Of a DNA stretch of 64,000 nucleotides, positions 23,472 through 32,805 are shown piece after piece (position 1 is the first letter of the stretch; the number at the start of each line of letters is the position of its first letter). The notes under the pieces are model-generated. The model searched no databases, was not told the origin of the DNA, and worked only from the letters and a program-made list of their open reading frames with translations. The stretch comes from Streptococcus sp. LQJ-218 (lineage in GTDB: Bacteria > Bacillota > Bacilli > Lactobacillales > Streptococcaceae). The DNA lies in contig NZ_QQRU01000002.1 of the NCBI RefSeq assembly GCF_003428885.1, forward strand, positions 1 through 64,000, in the 5' to 3' direction. Position numbers and translations under genes: made by a program.

Positions 23472-24731
23472 TTATCTAAAAAAGAGTCGCATAATGTCAT
23501 TCCAGGTCACAGCAATCATCAAGACAACCATGATGACCACTCCGGCCAAGGTGACATAGGTTTCAATTTCTTGTTTCAATGGTTTGCGGCGGATAGCTTC
23601 TAGGATATTGAGCACAATCTTACCACCATCCAGAGCTGGAATCGGAATAAGATTAAAAATCCCGATATTGATGGAAATAATTGCCAAAAAGTACAAGACA
23701 TTCTCAATTCCATTTTTAGCAGCATCACTACTTGCCTTAAAAATGGCAACAGGTCCACCCAGCTTGTTCAAATCCGGTTGGAAAATCAAATTTTTCAGTT
23801 CTGAGAGAATTCGGAGGGCTGAGTCAGCAGCAGTTGTAAAACCACCTACAAACATGGATACAAAATCTGACTTAATCCCCGGTTGAACACCTAGAAGGTA
23901 ACGGCCTTGACTTTCTTCCGGAGTAACAGTGACGTGTTTGTCACTACCATTTTCAGAAATAGTCACATCCAAGGTCGGGGCCGTCTGATCTTTGGTTTCT
24001 GCTTCCACAGCCTGAGTCAAACTTTCCCAGTTGCTAATCTCATGTGAGCCAATCTTGGTAATCTGAGCCGTTTCTGGCACTCCTATCTTGGCCAAAGCAC
24101 CTTGAGGTATAACATGGAACTGGTTGGTGTCAACATCTCTAACACCACCCTGCATAAAGATTAAAATCCAGAAAACAACAACACCTAAGATAAAGTTATT
24201 CATAGGACCTGCAAAGTTAGTAATCAGTTTCCCCCAGATAGTTGCATTTTGATATTGTACATCCAAGGGAGCAATCCGAACCTCAGTTCCATCTGCTTCC
24301 ACAACCGTTGCATCATGATCCACTGCAAATGTTTTTTCTTCTTCCAGAACCAAACCCCTGATGAAAAGCTTGTCTTCAAAATCAAACTGGGTCACCTGCA
24401 TCGGGAGAGCCGTTTGATCCAATTTTTTGCCTGAGAGATTGATCCGTTTTACCTTACCATCATCAGTAAGGGTCAAACTGACAGGAGTTCCAGTCTTGAT
24501 TTCAGTTGTATCATCACCCCAACCGGCCATGCGAACGTAGCCACCCAGAGGCAAGATCCGAATGGTATAGGCCGTCCCATCCTTGCCAATATGAGCAAAG
24601 ATTTTTGGTCCCATACCAATGGCAAATTCACGCACTAGAATTCCTGATTTCTTAGCAAAGTAGAAGTGACCAAACTCGTGCACCACTACAACAATCCCAA
24701 AAACCAGAATAAAGGTTAAAATTCCGAGCAT
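23472..24731 (-). CDS. rseP: Site-2 intramembrane metalloprotease (RseP/Eep family)
   Basis: It cleaves transmembrane segments, including signal-peptide remnants and peptide pheromone precursors in Gram-positives (Eep). The 419 residues show the zinc-binding HEFGH motif in the first membrane helix (about residue 18), the second active-site motif ([11 protein letters not shown], near 345), a central PDZ region, and four predicted membrane segments. It sits between cdsA and proS in the conserved cluster. Which pheromone or regulator it processes here cannot be told from sequence. Confidence 0.95.
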   Translation of the reverse strand: MLGILTFILVFGIVVVVHEFGHFYFAKKSGILVREFAIGMGPKIFAHIGKDGTAYTIRILPLGGYVRMAGWGDDTTEIKTGTPVSLTLTDDGKVKRINLSGKKLDQTALPMQVTQFDFEDKLFIRGLVLEEEKTFAVDHDATVVEADGTEVRIAPLDVQYQNATIWGKLITNFAGPMNNFILGVVVFWILIFMQGGVRDVDTNQFHVIPQGALAKIGVPETAQITKIGSHEISNWESLTQAVEAETKDQTAPTLDVTISENGSDKHVTVTPEESQGRYLLGVQPGIKSDFVSMFVGGFTTAADSALRILSELKNLIFQPDLNKLGGPVAIFKASSDAAKNGIENVLYFLAIISINIGIFNLIPIPALDGGKIVLNILEAIRRKPLKQEIETYVTLAGVVIMVVLMIAVTWNDIMRLFFR

Positions 24732-24746
24732 TCTATCTTCCTTTCT

Positions 24747-25550
24747 CTAAAAGAGTCCAAATAAGTGCATAATTGGAAATACAAGCAACATACTATCAAA
24801 ACGATCCAAAACACCACCATGTCCAGGGATAAATTTCCCAGAATCCTTGACACCAAAGTGACGCTTAATCGAACTTTCTAGTAAGTCACCAAATTGTCCA
24901 GCAATGCTAAAGAAAATAGCAAAAACAGACATCTTGTAAATTCCATACGGAAGAGCAACTGTACTGTCAAACAACACAAAGATGATAGTTACTAAAATAG
25001 CACCTAAAATACCACCTAAGGCACCCTCAATGGTTTTATTTGGAGAAACTGTCGGAGCTAATTTTCGTTTCCCATAGTTCATTCCAACAAGATAGGCACC
25101 ACTATCGGTTGCCCAAACGATACACAAGGCCAAGAGAGCCTTATCTAAACCTGCAACGCGAGCATCTAGTAAAGCATTAAATCCAAAACCTACATAGAAA
25201 CTCATAGCAAGAGGGAAAACAGCGTCCTCAATCGTATAAGACTTGCTAAAAACAGTCGTTCCTAACATGATTGAAATCAAAACACTATAAGCAACCACAT
25301 TCCCATCAACTGGTAAAAAAGTCAGATAATTCTCCAAGGGAATGGTCAAGGCAAAGGTTGCAAAGAGGGTCAAGAGGCCCTCCATCGTCATGGTCTCTAG
25401 ACCTCTCATCTTCAAAAGTTCATGCATGGCGAGCATGGCTATGATTCCAATTACTATCTGAAGCAAGAGTCTCCCAATCATTAAAATTGGTAGGAAAATA
25501 GCCAGGGCAATCCCTGCAAATAAGGTTCTTTTCTGTAAATCCTGTGTCAT
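24747..25550 (-). CDS. cdsA: Phosphatidate cytidylyltransferase
   Basis: It makes CDP-diacylglycerol from phosphatidate and CTP, the precursor of phosphatidylglycerol and cardiolipin. The 267-residue polytopic membrane protein shows the C-terminal CdsA signature: SxKRxxGVKDSGKFIPGHGG followed by LDRFDS, with SPNKTIEGALGG upstream. It starts 8 nt after the uppS stop, so the two genes are probably translated from one message. Confidence 0.96.
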   Translation of the reverse strand: MTQDLQKRTLFAGIALAIFLPILMIGRLLLQIVIGIIAMLAMHELLKMRGLETMTMEGLLTLFATFALTIPLENYLTFLPVDGNVVAYSVLISIMLGTTVFSKSYTIEDAVFPLAMSFYVGFGFNALLDARVAGLDKALLALCIVWATDSGAYLVGMNYGKRKLAPTVSPNKTIEGALGGILGAILVTIIFVLFDSTVALPYGIYKMSVFAIFFSIAGQFGDLLESSIKRHFGVKDSGKFIPGHGGVLDRFDSMLLVFPIMHLFGLF

Positions 25551-25558
25551 ATTTCCTC

Positions 25559-26317
25559 CTAAACTCCTCCAAATCGGCGATGACGACGATTGTAGGCAAG
25601 AATGGCTTCCTGCAAGGCCGCCTCGTCAAAATCAGGCCACAAGGTATCCGTAAAATAGAGCTCACTATAGGCGCCCTGCCATGGAAGGAAATTGCTCAAA
25701 CGCAATTCTCCACTAGTACGGATAATCAAGTCCGGGTCTCGTAACTCCTTAGGCAAATGCTGGGTAAAGAGATAGTTATCAATCAATTCCTCTGTGATGT
25801 CACCTGGGTTGATTTTGGCATCTAACACATCCTGGGAAATCAACTTAAGAGCCTGTGTAATCTCAGCACGTCCACCATAATTGAGGGCAAAATTAAGAAT
25901 CAAACCTGTGTTGTTCTTAGTCAATTCCTCAGCTTTGGTTAAAGCTTCAAAAGTCTGCTTAGGCAGGCGGTCTGTCTCCCCTATCATTTGAATTTTAATA
26001 TTATTCGCATGCAGTTCCGGGACATAATTATCATAAAACTCTACTGGCAAGTTCATGATAAACTTGACTTCCTGATCTGGACGGGTCCAATTTTCTGTAG
26101 AAAAAGCATAGACCGTAATCACCTTGACGCCCAGTTTGTTGGCTGCCTTGGTTACAGTTTGCAATGCTTCCATCCCCGCCTTGTGCCCAAAGACTCGCGG
26201 TTGCATACGTTTTTTAGCCCAACGGCCATTTCCATCCATGATGATGCCGATATGAGCAGGAACCTGTGTCGGAACCTCTACTTCCACAGCCGTATCTTTC
26301 TTAAAAAATCCAAACAT
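25559..26317 (-). CDS. uppS: Undecaprenyl diphosphate synthase
   Basis: It condenses isopentenyl diphosphate onto farnesyl diphosphate to give the C55 lipid carrier for cell wall synthesis. GIIMDGNGRWA holds the catalytic Asp, and RTSGELRLSNFLPWQGAYSE is the conserved C-terminal signature. I chose the ATG at 26317 (MFGFFKK, 252 residues), which agrees with the remembered pneumococcal protein. An upstream in-frame start at 26335 would add six residues. A RUP element and a csRNA lie immediately upstream. Confidence 0.96.
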   Translation of the reverse strand: MFGFFKKDTAVEVEVPTQVPAHIGIIMDGNGRWAKKRMQPRVFGHKAGMEALQTVTKAANKLGVKVITVYAFSTENWTRPDQEVKFIMNLPVEFYDNYVPELHANNIKIQMIGETDRLPKQTFEALTKAEELTKNNTGLILNFALNYGGRAEITQALKLISQDVLDAKINPGDITEELIDNYLFTQHLPKELRDPDLIIRTSGELRLSNFLPWQGAYSELYFTDTLWPDFDEAALQEAILAYNRRHRRFGGV

Positions 26318-26393
26318 GATCTTATTCCTATTCAAAAATCTATCATTTCATTATACCATATTTCCCTATTTTCTTCTATCACTAAGCTATTTA

Positions 26394-26504
26394 TACTCTT
26401 CGAAAATCTCTTCAAACCACGTCAGCTCTATCTGCAACCTCAAAACAGTGTTTTGAGCAATCTGCGGCTAGCTTCCTAGTTTGCACTTTGATTTTCATTG
26501 AGTA
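26394..26504. repeat. RUP element (about 111 bp)
   Basis: It starts TACTCTTCGAAAATCTC and ends GATTTTCATTGAGTA, with the internal CCTAGTTTGC block shared by the other RUP copies. It lies between uppS and a csRNA terminator. Confidence 0.85.
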
Positions 26505-26531
26505 TTATTCTCAGGCACAAAGCCCATTTTT

Positions 26532-26628
26532 CAAAAAAATAAGTCGCCTGATTGGGCGACTCTATTTTTTATAGGGAGATTATTATGAAAAAGTTTTAGG
26601 AGTTAAAGTTAAGATCTTCTTAACTTAT
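26532..26628 (-). ncRNA. cia-dependent small RNA (csRNA copy A)
   Basis: The minus-strand transcript is about 97 nt. A 5' hairpin (AGTTAAG/CTTAACT) is followed by an unpaired A/U-rich segment containing CATAATAATCTCC, complementary to a ribosome binding site plus AUG, and then a GTCGCC/GGCGAC terminator with a T-run. This is the layout of the pneumococcal csRNA (ccn) family, which inhibits translation by pairing with SD-start regions. The CiaR-type promoter is at 26635-26667. Confidence 0.85.
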
Positions 26629-26634
26629 GAGATA

Positions 26635-26667
26635 AGTATACAACTCCTAACTTAAAGTTTCCTTAAG
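26635..26667 (-). promoter_or_regulatory. CiaR box and -10 of csRNA A
   Basis: On the minus strand CTTAAG-N5-TTTAAG (26651-26667) matches the CiaR direct repeat TTTAAG-N5-TTTAAG with one mismatch. It lies 10 nt before TATACT (26635-26640). The box overlaps the stop codon of the upstream nucleotidyltransferase-like gene. Confidence 0.8.
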
Positions 26668-27235
26668 TATTTTTAAAAATCAAATTTTTCCATTTCTCCT
26701 GCCAATTTTTCTTAGATAAACGCTTTTGATAGAGCTTCATTCGGTCTTCATTTTCTAAGAAATGAGGAGTTGGACGAACTTGAAAATTCGAAATATCCTC
26801 CAAACCATAAGGTGCATAGAGTTCAAAATCTAATTCTTCATTCAAGCGTAGTCCAACAGCCGTACATCGTTCAGGATATTTACTCATGGCATCACGAGAA
26901 CTGGTATAGGGAGAAGTGTGAGGACTATGCTGGTGCATATAGACCTGATTTTTCAATTCCCACTGGTACTGAGGAAAGTCCTCTCTCAACTTTTTCTCTA
27001 GAGACAAGGTTTCCGCATAAGAAATATCTGGATCAAAGAAAATCACATCTACATCTGTTTCAAGATCAAATGCTGGTCTGTCTGACAAGAGATTCCAGAT
27101 GAAATTTCTGACAGAGCCTGCTGCCAACCAGGAATCTGTCAACTCCAGGTTTCGGATGATGGTCAGAATAGCCATCATATCCGAATTTTCTCTGAAAGCC
27201 TCTAGAATTTCTTGCTCATTTTTCACTGTATTCAT
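26663..27235 (-). CDS. Nucleotidyltransferase-like protein (NTP_transf_6/DUF925 type)
   Basis: The 190-residue cytoplasmic protein has the minimal nucleotidyltransferase signature [10 protein letters not shown] (about residue 36) followed by TDVDVIFFD (about 60), a likely metal-binding Asp pair. The C-terminal half ([25 protein letters not shown]) is typical of this uncharacterised family. Its substrate is not known. The start overlaps the end of ruvB by 20 nt, so it is probably translated from the ruvB message. Its stop is overlapped by a CiaR box. Confidence 0.85.
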   Translation of the reverse strand: MNTVKNEQEILEAFRENSDMMAILTIIRNLELTDSWLAAGSVRNFIWNLLSDRPAFDLETDVDVIFFDPDISYAETLSLEKKLREDFPQYQWELKNQVYMHQHSPHTSPYTSSRDAMSKYPERCTAVGLRLNEELDFELYAPYGLEDISNFQVRPTPHFLENEDRMKLYQKRLSKKNWQEKWKNLIFKNT

Positions 27236-28214
27236 AACCTAAATGCTCATATGCCTTAGCAGTCGCCACCCGTCCAGAACGTGTCCGCATAATAAAACCT
27301 TTTTGAATCAAGTAAGGCTCATACATGTCCTCAACTGTCTCACGTTCTTCTGCGATATTCACAGAAAGAGTTCCTAAACCAACAGGACCACCACCGTACA
27401 TCTCAATCATGGTCCGAAGGATTTTCTGGTCCACATAGTCCAGACCTTCATGGTCGACATCCAGCATAGTCAAGGCCTTGTCCGTAATCACATCATCAAT
27501 CAGGCCATCGCCCATAATCTGGGCAAAATCGCGCACGCGTTTGAGAAGACGATTGGCAATACGAGGAGTCCCACGGCTACGTAGGGCCAACTCAGATGCT
27601 GCCTCATGGGTGATTTCCATCTCAAAAATATCTGCCGTCCGCTCGACAATTTCTGTCAAGTCAGCATGGGCGTAATATTCCATATGACCTGTAATCCCAA
27701 AACGTGCCCGTAGCGGATTTGAAAGCATACCAGCCCGAGTCGTCGCACCAATCAAAGTGAAAGGTGGCAACTCCAAATGAACACTGCGACTGCCTTCACC
27801 AACCCCAATCATGATATCAATGTAGAAGTCCTCCATAGCACTGTAAAGCACCTCTTCTACCGACATGGGCAAGCGATGAATCTCGTCAATAAAAAGCACA
27901 TCTCCAGGCTCCAAGTCATTTAAAATCGCTACCAGATCGCCCGCTTTTTCGATGACAGGACCAGACGTTTGTTTGAGATTGACTCCCAGTTCATTGGCTA
28001 TGACAAAAGCCATGGTTGTTTTACCGAGACCTGGAGGACCAAACAAAAGAACATGGTCCAGCGCTTCATCCCGCATTTTGGCAGCCTCGATAAAGATTTG
28101 GAGCTGGTCTTTGACCTTATCCTGCCCAATATATTCACGTAAGTACTGAGGACGAAGCGTGCGTTCTACTAGCTCCTCATCCCCCATTATCTCATTATCT
28201 AAAATTCTACTCAT
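27216..28214 (-). CDS. ruvB: Holliday junction branch migration ATPase RuvB
   Basis: It drives branch migration of Holliday junctions with RuvA. The 332-residue AAA+ protein shows Walker A (GPPGLGKTT, about residue 60), Walker B (LFIDEIHR), sensor 1 (LIGATTRAG) and an arginine-rich lid ([16 protein letters not shown]), then a C-terminal winged helix. As is usual in streptococci, ruvA is not adjacent. It forms a unit with the overlapping downstream nucleotidyltransferase-like gene. Confidence 0.97.
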   Translation of the reverse strand: MSRILDNEIMGDEELVERTLRPQYLREYIGQDKVKDQLQIFIEAAKMRDEALDHVLLFGPPGLGKTTMAFVIANELGVNLKQTSGPVIEKAGDLVAILNDLEPGDVLFIDEIHRLPMSVEEVLYSAMEDFYIDIMIGVGEGSRSVHLELPPFTLIGATTRAGMLSNPLRARFGITGHMEYYAHADLTEIVERTADIFEMEITHEAASELALRSRGTPRIANRLLKRVRDFAQIMGDGLIDDVITDKALTMLDVDHEGLDYVDQKILRTMIEMYGGGPVGLGTLSVNIAEERETVEDMYEPYLIQKGFIMRTRSGRVATAKAYEHLGYEYSEK

Positions 28215-28579
28215 GGCTCTATTATATCAAAAAACCAAGCCACAAACAAAAAAGCCATCTGTTTGGGTGACTCTCGAGTTGAACATTTATGTGGTTATAA
28301 TATTCTACGGTATAATCAATCGAAGAGACAATCTTACATGTCACTCCTCATTTAGTACGCCACTACTGGACAAATAAAATCATGATTACAGTAGTCCAGT
28401 CCTTCAATTAACAGTCACTTACATTCAAAGTGAGTTTGAGGTAGCTGAAGTATCAACAAACCTATTTCTTAGTCATATTCGCTAAAAAGTCCCCGCCAAT
28501 TTCCCGACCAAAATCCAAAAACCACCAAAAAGTATCGGAAAACCATGTTTATGAAAATCCCCAAAAGTCTGAAATAGAG
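28215..28579. other. Non-coding interval between ruvB and the csRNA pair
   Basis: I see no credible gene here. Near 28250-28275 there is a decayed copy of the csRNA terminator (AGCCATC...GGGTGACT with an A-run in front). Two TATAAT-like motifs occur near 28295-28315. The rest looks like degenerate sequence with stops in all frames. Confidence 0.5.
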
Positions 28580-28678
28580 CCAAAAAACTCCACCTGATTG
28601 GGTGGAGTTAAGGGAGATTATTATGAAAAAGAAAAGTTTAGGATTTTATTAAATAAAGTTAGGAGGTCTTTATTTAAT
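28580..28678 (-). ncRNA. cia-dependent small RNA (csRNA copy B)
   Basis: The minus-strand transcript is about 99 nt. A 5' stem (ATTAAATAAAG/CTTTATTTAAT) displays ACCTCCTAAC in its loop. An unpaired segment with CATAATAATCTCCC is antisense to an SD plus AUG, and the AACTCCACC/GGTGGAGTT terminator has a T-run. It lies in tandem with copy C. Confidence 0.88.
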
Positions 28679-28684
28679 AACTAT

Positions 28685-28717
28685 ATAATACAAGACGAAG
28701 CTTAAAAATAGCTTAAC
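28685..28717 (-). promoter_or_regulatory. CiaR box and -10 of csRNA B
   Basis: On the minus strand GTTAAG-N5-TTTAAG (28701-28717) lies 10 nt upstream of TATTAT (28685-28690), the spacing of CiaR-activated promoters. Confidence 0.8.
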
Positions 28718-28772
28718 TTTTCTCAAATTTTACTATTTTGCAAAAAATTTCTATCACCAGCACCTCACCACG

Positions 28773-28867
28773 CAAAAAAGCCACCTGATTGGGTGGCTTC
28801 ATTAGGAGATTATGATGAAAAAAGTTTTAGGATTTCATTAAATAAAGTTAGGAGGTCTTTATTTAAT
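28773..28867 (-). ncRNA. cia-dependent small RNA (csRNA copy C)
   Basis: The minus-strand transcript is about 95 nt and strongly similar to copy B: ATTAAATAAAG-type 5' stem with a CCTCC loop, CATCATAATCTCC antisense segment (one base different from copies A and B), and AAGCCACC/GGTGGCTT terminator. The GNAT gene at 28922 ends just upstream of its promoter. Confidence 0.88.
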
Positions 28868-28873
28868 GACTAT

Positions 28874-28906
28874 ATAATACTAGACCAGCCTTAAACTTTG
28901 CTTAAG
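28874..28906 (-). promoter_or_regulatory. CiaR box and -10 of csRNA C
   Basis: On the minus strand CTTAAG-N5-TTTAAG (28890-28906) lies 10 nt upstream of TATTAT (28874-28879). Confidence 0.8.
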
Positions 28907-28921
28907 AATAAACAAGTTTTG

Positions 28922-29338
28922 TTATTTTTCTCTGTTTACCCAAATCATTCCTGTACAATCATAGGTGGATAAAGTTTCAAACCCCATAGAACGATAAAAT
29001 CCAACGTTTTTTTCTGTCTGTTCTGTCGCCAGCTGGACTTGATAAGCCTCTTTAAAATCCTCTAAAGCCTCTTTCATCAAGGAGCTACCAATTCCTTGGC
29101 GCTGATAGCTAGGTAAAACAATCAAATCCTGTACAAAAACTGACGAAAAACCATCTCCAACCAAACGAATCAAGCCCACCACGGTATCACCATCAAGTGC
29201 CAGATAAATTGCTAATGAGTGAGACAAGGCCTGCTCCAGCATCTGAGGTTGATTTGTATAATTTGTCCAACCGACAGCCTGATAGAGATAAAAAACATCC
29301 TCGAGCTTGATAATTTCTTGTTTTCTAATGATTATCAT
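28922..29338 (-). CDS. GNAT family N-acetyltransferase
   Basis: The 138-residue single-domain GNAT fold has the acetyl-CoA pyrophosphate-binding motif QRQGIGSSL (about residues 85-93) after VQDLIVLPSY, and NVGFYRSMGF near the C-terminus. The acceptor substrate cannot be predicted. It starts 11 nt after the preceding GNAT gene, so the two are probably co-transcribed. A csRNA promoter follows it. Confidence 0.88.
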   Translation of the reverse strand: MIIIRKQEIIKLEDVFYLYQAVGWTNYTNQPQMLEQALSHSLAIYLALDGDTVVGLIRLVGDGFSSVFVQDLIVLPSYQRQGIGSSLMKEALEDFKEAYQVQLATEQTEKNVGFYRSMGFETLSTYDCTGMIWVNREK

Positions 29339-29349
29339 GTCACCACCTC

Positions 29350-30045
29350 TTAGAGTTCTCTCAAACTCTTGTGCTGTCGTCCATTTTGGTCAAAATTTTC
29401 AGGAGACAACCACGTTTCCAAACGCGTTTTGACTTGGAGCCAGTCCTTATCAATCATAGACAACCAATCCGTATCCCTCGTACGCCCCTTATAAATGACT
29501 GCCTGATGGAAGGTTCCTTCATAGACAAATCCCAAACGCTCCGCAGCTCGTCTTGATGGCAGGTTAAGAGCATCGCATTTCCACTCATAGCGACGATAGT
29601 TCAGCTCTTCAAAGACATAGCGAGCCAAGATATACTGGGCTTCGGTTCCAATCCGTGTCTCCTTGAGCTCTGGAGAAAAAGTGACAGCTCCCACTTCTAT
29701 TACTCGGTTATTCTGGTCAATGCGCATGAGAGAAAAAGTTCCCAAAGCCTTACCAGTTGCCTTGTCTATGATTGCATAGTAAAAACGGTCCTTACGAGAC
29801 AACATCTGATTTAAAAGAGTAACCAGTTCCTCTCTATCTGCCACTGGTTCCTGAAAGAGGTAGGTCCACATTTCCCGAGGCGTATCAGGGCCATAAACAG
29901 CTAATAAATCCTCCGCATGCTTTTCTACCGAGAGAGCCTCTATTCGAGCATAACTCCCTTCTAAGAAATCAATAGAAGGCAGTGCACCGGGTGTATAACC
30001 TTCCATTGACTCACCAATCATCTGACCATATTCGTTTACTGGCAT
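29350..30045 (-). CDS. GNAT acetyltransferase, RimJ/RimL-like
   Basis: The 231-residue protein resembles the RimJ/RimL branch: YARIEALSVEKHAEDLLAVY at the N-terminus, VIEVGAVTFSPELKETRIGTEA in the core and NLPSRRAAERLGFVYEGTFH in the acetyl-CoA binding half. Protein N-terminal or small-molecule acetylation is possible. I chose the ATG at 30045 (MPVNEYGQ), preceded by GGAG with an 8-nt spacer, rather than the in-frame start nine codons upstream. Confidence 0.88.
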   Translation of the reverse strand: MPVNEYGQMIGESMEGYTPGALPSIDFLEGSYARIEALSVEKHAEDLLAVYGPDTPREMWTYLFQEPVADREELVTLLNQMLSRKDRFYYAIIDKATGKALGTFSLMRIDQNNRVIEVGAVTFSPELKETRIGTEAQYILARYVFEELNYRRYEWKCDALNLPSRRAAERLGFVYEGTFHQAVIYKGRTRDTDWLSMIDKDWLQVKTRLETWLSPENFDQNGRQHKSLREL

Positions 30046-30117
30046 CTTTCTTCTCCTTGTTTTGCTTTCCAAACTTTATAGTTGCACATAGTATATCATA
30101 CTTTCATAACAAGATTC

Positions 30118-30150
30118 AAAAAATCCTCCAGATTCTACCTCTGAAGGATT
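30118..30150 (-). terminator. leuS terminator
   Basis: On the minus strand AATCCTTCAGA pairs with TCTGGAGGATT (one G-U), followed by a T-run, 6 nt after the leuS stop. Confidence 0.85.
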
Positions 30151-30156
30151 CATTTC

Positions 30157-32658
30157 TTATTTCACAACGATATTAACGAGTTTATTCGGTACCGCAATCA
30201 CTTTCACGATTTCCTTACCGTCGATCTCTGCTTTGACTTTTTCGTCAGCGAGAGCAATTTCTTGCAATTCTTCGCGTGATAGGTCTTTAGCGACCATGAG
30301 TTTGGCACGGACTTTTCCTTTGATTTGGACGACAATTTCGATTTCGTCTTCAACCAATTTGCTTTCGTCCCATGTTGGCCAAGCCACGTAAGAGATTGAC
30401 TCACCTGTTGCTGCGACTGTTTGCCAGAGTTCTTCTGCCAAGTGAGGAGCAAATGGTGCGATCAATTGGATAAAGCCTTTTGCGTAGTCTACATAAAGCT
30501 TGTCTTCCTTGTTAGCCGCATTGACAAAGACCATAAGTTGGGCAATAGCTGTGTTGAATTTCAATGATTCGATTTGTTCTGTGACAGCTTTGACTGTTTC
30601 GTTGTAAACCTTGTCAAGAGCGCCATTGTTTTCCGCAGCGATTTCTTTACTTGTAATCAAACGGTAAACACGGTCAAGGAACTTACGACTTCCTTCCAGA
30701 CCTTCTTCTGACCAAGCAATCGAAGCATCAAGTGGTCCCATAAACATTTCATAAACACGAAGGGTATCGGCACCGTATTGTTCTACCACATCGTCTGGGT
30801 TAACAACGTTCTTGAGGGACTTAGACATCTTGGCTGGCGCTTGTTCCAATTCTTCTCCTGTTTCCACATGGAAGAAAGAACCGTCACGTTTTTCAACCTT
30901 GTCAGTTGCTACAAGAGCCCCACGGTGGTCACGGTAGCTGGTTCCCAAGATCATTCCTTGGTTAAAGAGTTTTTGGAATGGTTCCTTAGTTGGAACGACA
31001 CCAAGGTCATAGAGGAATTTGTGCCAGAAACGAGCGTAAAGCAAGTGGAGCACAGCATGCTCTGCACCACCCACGTAGATATCTACTGGCAACCATTGTT
31101 TGAGAAGGTCCTCATCGGCCAATTTCTCAGTATTGTGTGGATCAATATAGCGGAGGTAGTACCAGCTTGAACCTGCCCATTGTGGCATGGTGTTGGTTTC
31201 ACGACGACCTTTGACGCCATCTTCACGAGTCACTTCAAGCCAGTCTGTCAAGTTAGCTAGTGGGCTTTCACCAGTACCTGAAGGGCGGATGTCCTTGGTG
31301 ACTGGCAAGACAAGTGGCAATTCACTTTCTGGAACGGCTGTCGAAGTTCCATCTTCCCAATGAATGATTGGGATTGGTTCACCCCAGTAACGTTGACGAC
31401 TAAAGAGCCAGTCGCGGAGACGGTAAGTTACCTTCTCTTGACCACAACCTTTTTCTTCCAACCAAGCCACGATTTTAGCAATCGCTTCTTCTTTGTTAAG
31501 ACCGTTCAAGAAGTCTGAATTAACGTGAAGGCCATCCTCTGTGTAGGCAGCTTCTGCTACATTTCCACCTTCAAGCACTTCTACAATTGGAAGGTCAAAT
31601 TGTTTAGCAAATTCCCAGTCACGTTGGTCATGGGCTGGTACAGCCATAACGGCACCTGTTCCGTAACTGGCAAGAACATAGTCCGCAATCCAGATTGGGA
31701 TTTCTTTACCGTTGACAGGGTTGATAGCATAAGCGCCAGTCCAAACCCCTGTTTTTTCCTTGGCAAGGTCGGTACGAGCCAAGTCAGACTTGAGGCTAGC
31801 TTGGTGTTTGTAGGCAGCCACAGCCTCAGCTTGTTCAGGACTTGTGATGACATCTACTAGTTCATGCTCAGGAGCCAAAACAGTGAAAGTCGCACCGAAA
31901 AGGGTATCCGGACGAGTGGTAAAGACTGTGAATTCCTTGTCTGTTCCTTTTACTTTGAAGGTTACATTGGCACCAGTTGACTTCCCAATCCAGTTGCGTT
32001 GCATATCCTTGATAGACTCTGGCCAATCCAGATCATCCAAGTCATTAAGCAAGCGCTCTGCGTAGGCCGTGATTTTGAGCATCCATTGGCGCATTGGTTT
32101 GCGGACAACTGGATAGCCTCCACGCTCAGAAGTTCCGTCAGGAAGCACTTCTTCGTTGGCAATAGCCGTTCCCAATTCCTCAACCCAGTTTACTGGTACT
32201 TCTGCTTCATAGGCCAAGCCTTTTTCGTAAAGCTTAGTGAAGATCCACTGAGTCCACTTGTAGTAGTTTGGATCTGTTGTATTGACTTCACGATCCCAGT
32301 CATAAGAAAATCCAAGTGCATTGATTTGACGTTTGAAGTTTGCAATATTTTCCGCTGTAAATTCTGCTGGGTCATTACCAGTATCCATAGCGTATTGCTC
32401 TGCAGGCAAACCAAACGCATCCCAACCCATTGGGTGAAGGACATTGTAGCCTTGCGCACGTTTGTAACGGCTAAGGATATCCGTTGCTGTGTAACCTTCT
32501 GGGTGTCCTACGTGCAGACCTGCTCCAGATGGATAAGGGAACATATCGAGAGCATAAAACTTAGGTTTTGACGCATCTGTTCCTGTCTTAAATGTATGAT
32601 GTTCTGCCCAATAGCCCTGCCACTTAGGCTCAATTTCTTTATGATTGTAAAAACTCAT
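30157..32658 (-). CDS. leuS: Leucyl-tRNA synthetase
   Basis: It charges tRNA-Leu. The 833-residue class I enzyme shows [10 protein letters not shown] (HIGH-type motif, about residue 48), a large CP1 editing insertion with [11 protein letters not shown] (about 225), and KMSKS (about 617). Its promoter likely includes TATAAT at 32687-32692. No T-box fits in the short divergent spacer. Confidence 0.98.
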   Translation of the reverse strand: MSFYNHKEIEPKWQGYWAEHHTFKTGTDASKPKFYALDMFPYPSGAGLHVGHPEGYTATDILSRYKRAQGYNVLHPMGWDAFGLPAEQYAMDTGNDPAEFTAENIANFKRQINALGFSYDWDREVNTTDPNYYKWTQWIFTKLYEKGLAYEAEVPVNWVEELGTAIANEEVLPDGTSERGGYPVVRKPMRQWMLKITAYAERLLNDLDDLDWPESIKDMQRNWIGKSTGANVTFKVKGTDKEFTVFTTRPDTLFGATFTVLAPEHELVDVITSPEQAEAVAAYKHQASLKSDLARTDLAKEKTGVWTGAYAINPVNGKEIPIWIADYVLASYGTGAVMAVPAHDQRDWEFAKQFDLPIVEVLEGGNVAEAAYTEDGLHVNSDFLNGLNKEEAIAKIVAWLEEKGCGQEKVTYRLRDWLFSRQRYWGEPIPIIHWEDGTSTAVPESELPLVLPVTKDIRPSGTGESPLANLTDWLEVTREDGVKGRRETNTMPQWAGSSWYYLRYIDPHNTEKLADEDLLKQWLPVDIYVGGAEHAVLHLLYARFWHKFLYDLGVVPTKEPFQKLFNQGMILGTSYRDHRGALVATDKVEKRDGSFFHVETGEELEQAPAKMSKSLKNVVNPDDVVEQYGADTLRVYEMFMGPLDASIAWSEEGLEGSRKFLDRVYRLITSKEIAAENNGALDKVYNETVKAVTEQIESLKFNTAIAQLMVFVNAANKEDKLYVDYAKGFIQLIAPFAPHLAEELWQTVAATGESISYVAWPTWDESKLVEDEIEIVVQIKGKVRAKLMVAKDLSREELQEIALADEKVKAEIDGKEIVKVIAVPNKLVNIVVK

Positions 32659-32686
32659 GGTCTCTCTCCAATTTTGTGATGTTACT

Positions 32687-32692
32687 ATTATA
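32687..32692 (-). promoter_or_regulatory. leuS -10 box
   Basis: TATAAT on the minus strand, about 30 nt upstream of the leuS start. No convincing -35 box is visible at 17 nt, so this is a partial promoter call. Confidence 0.45.
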
Positions 32693-32744
32693 CCATTTTT
32701 GGGGGAATTTGGTCTCGTTCTATTCTATACTTTTCTATTTTACC

Positions 32745-32773
32745 TTGCTCTAGAATTTTTAAACTGCTATACT
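32745..32773 (+). promoter_or_regulatory. Promoter of the two-component system
   Basis: TTGCTC (32745-32750) and TATACT (32768-32773) are separated by 17 nt. AAGGAGG follows just before the histidine kinase ATG at 32806. Confidence 0.75.
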
Positions 32774-32805
32774 TATAACAGAAAACCCTTCTAAGGAGGT
32801 AGCAT

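Noticed and set aside
28609..28640. Plus-strand GGAGATTATTATGAAAAAG looking like a ribosome binding site plus start codon, repeated near 26576, 28613, 28805 and 41533
   Set aside because: It recurs without any open reading frame after it. It is the complement of the csRNA segment that pairs with SD-AUG regions of targets, so it mimics a translation start.
31999..32571. 190-codon plus-strand ORF inside leuS
   Set aside because: Shadow of a highly conserved gene; no supporting features.
32659..32805. A T-box leader upstream of leuS
   Set aside because: The leuS leader is only about 25-30 nt after the likely -10; there is no room for a T-box.
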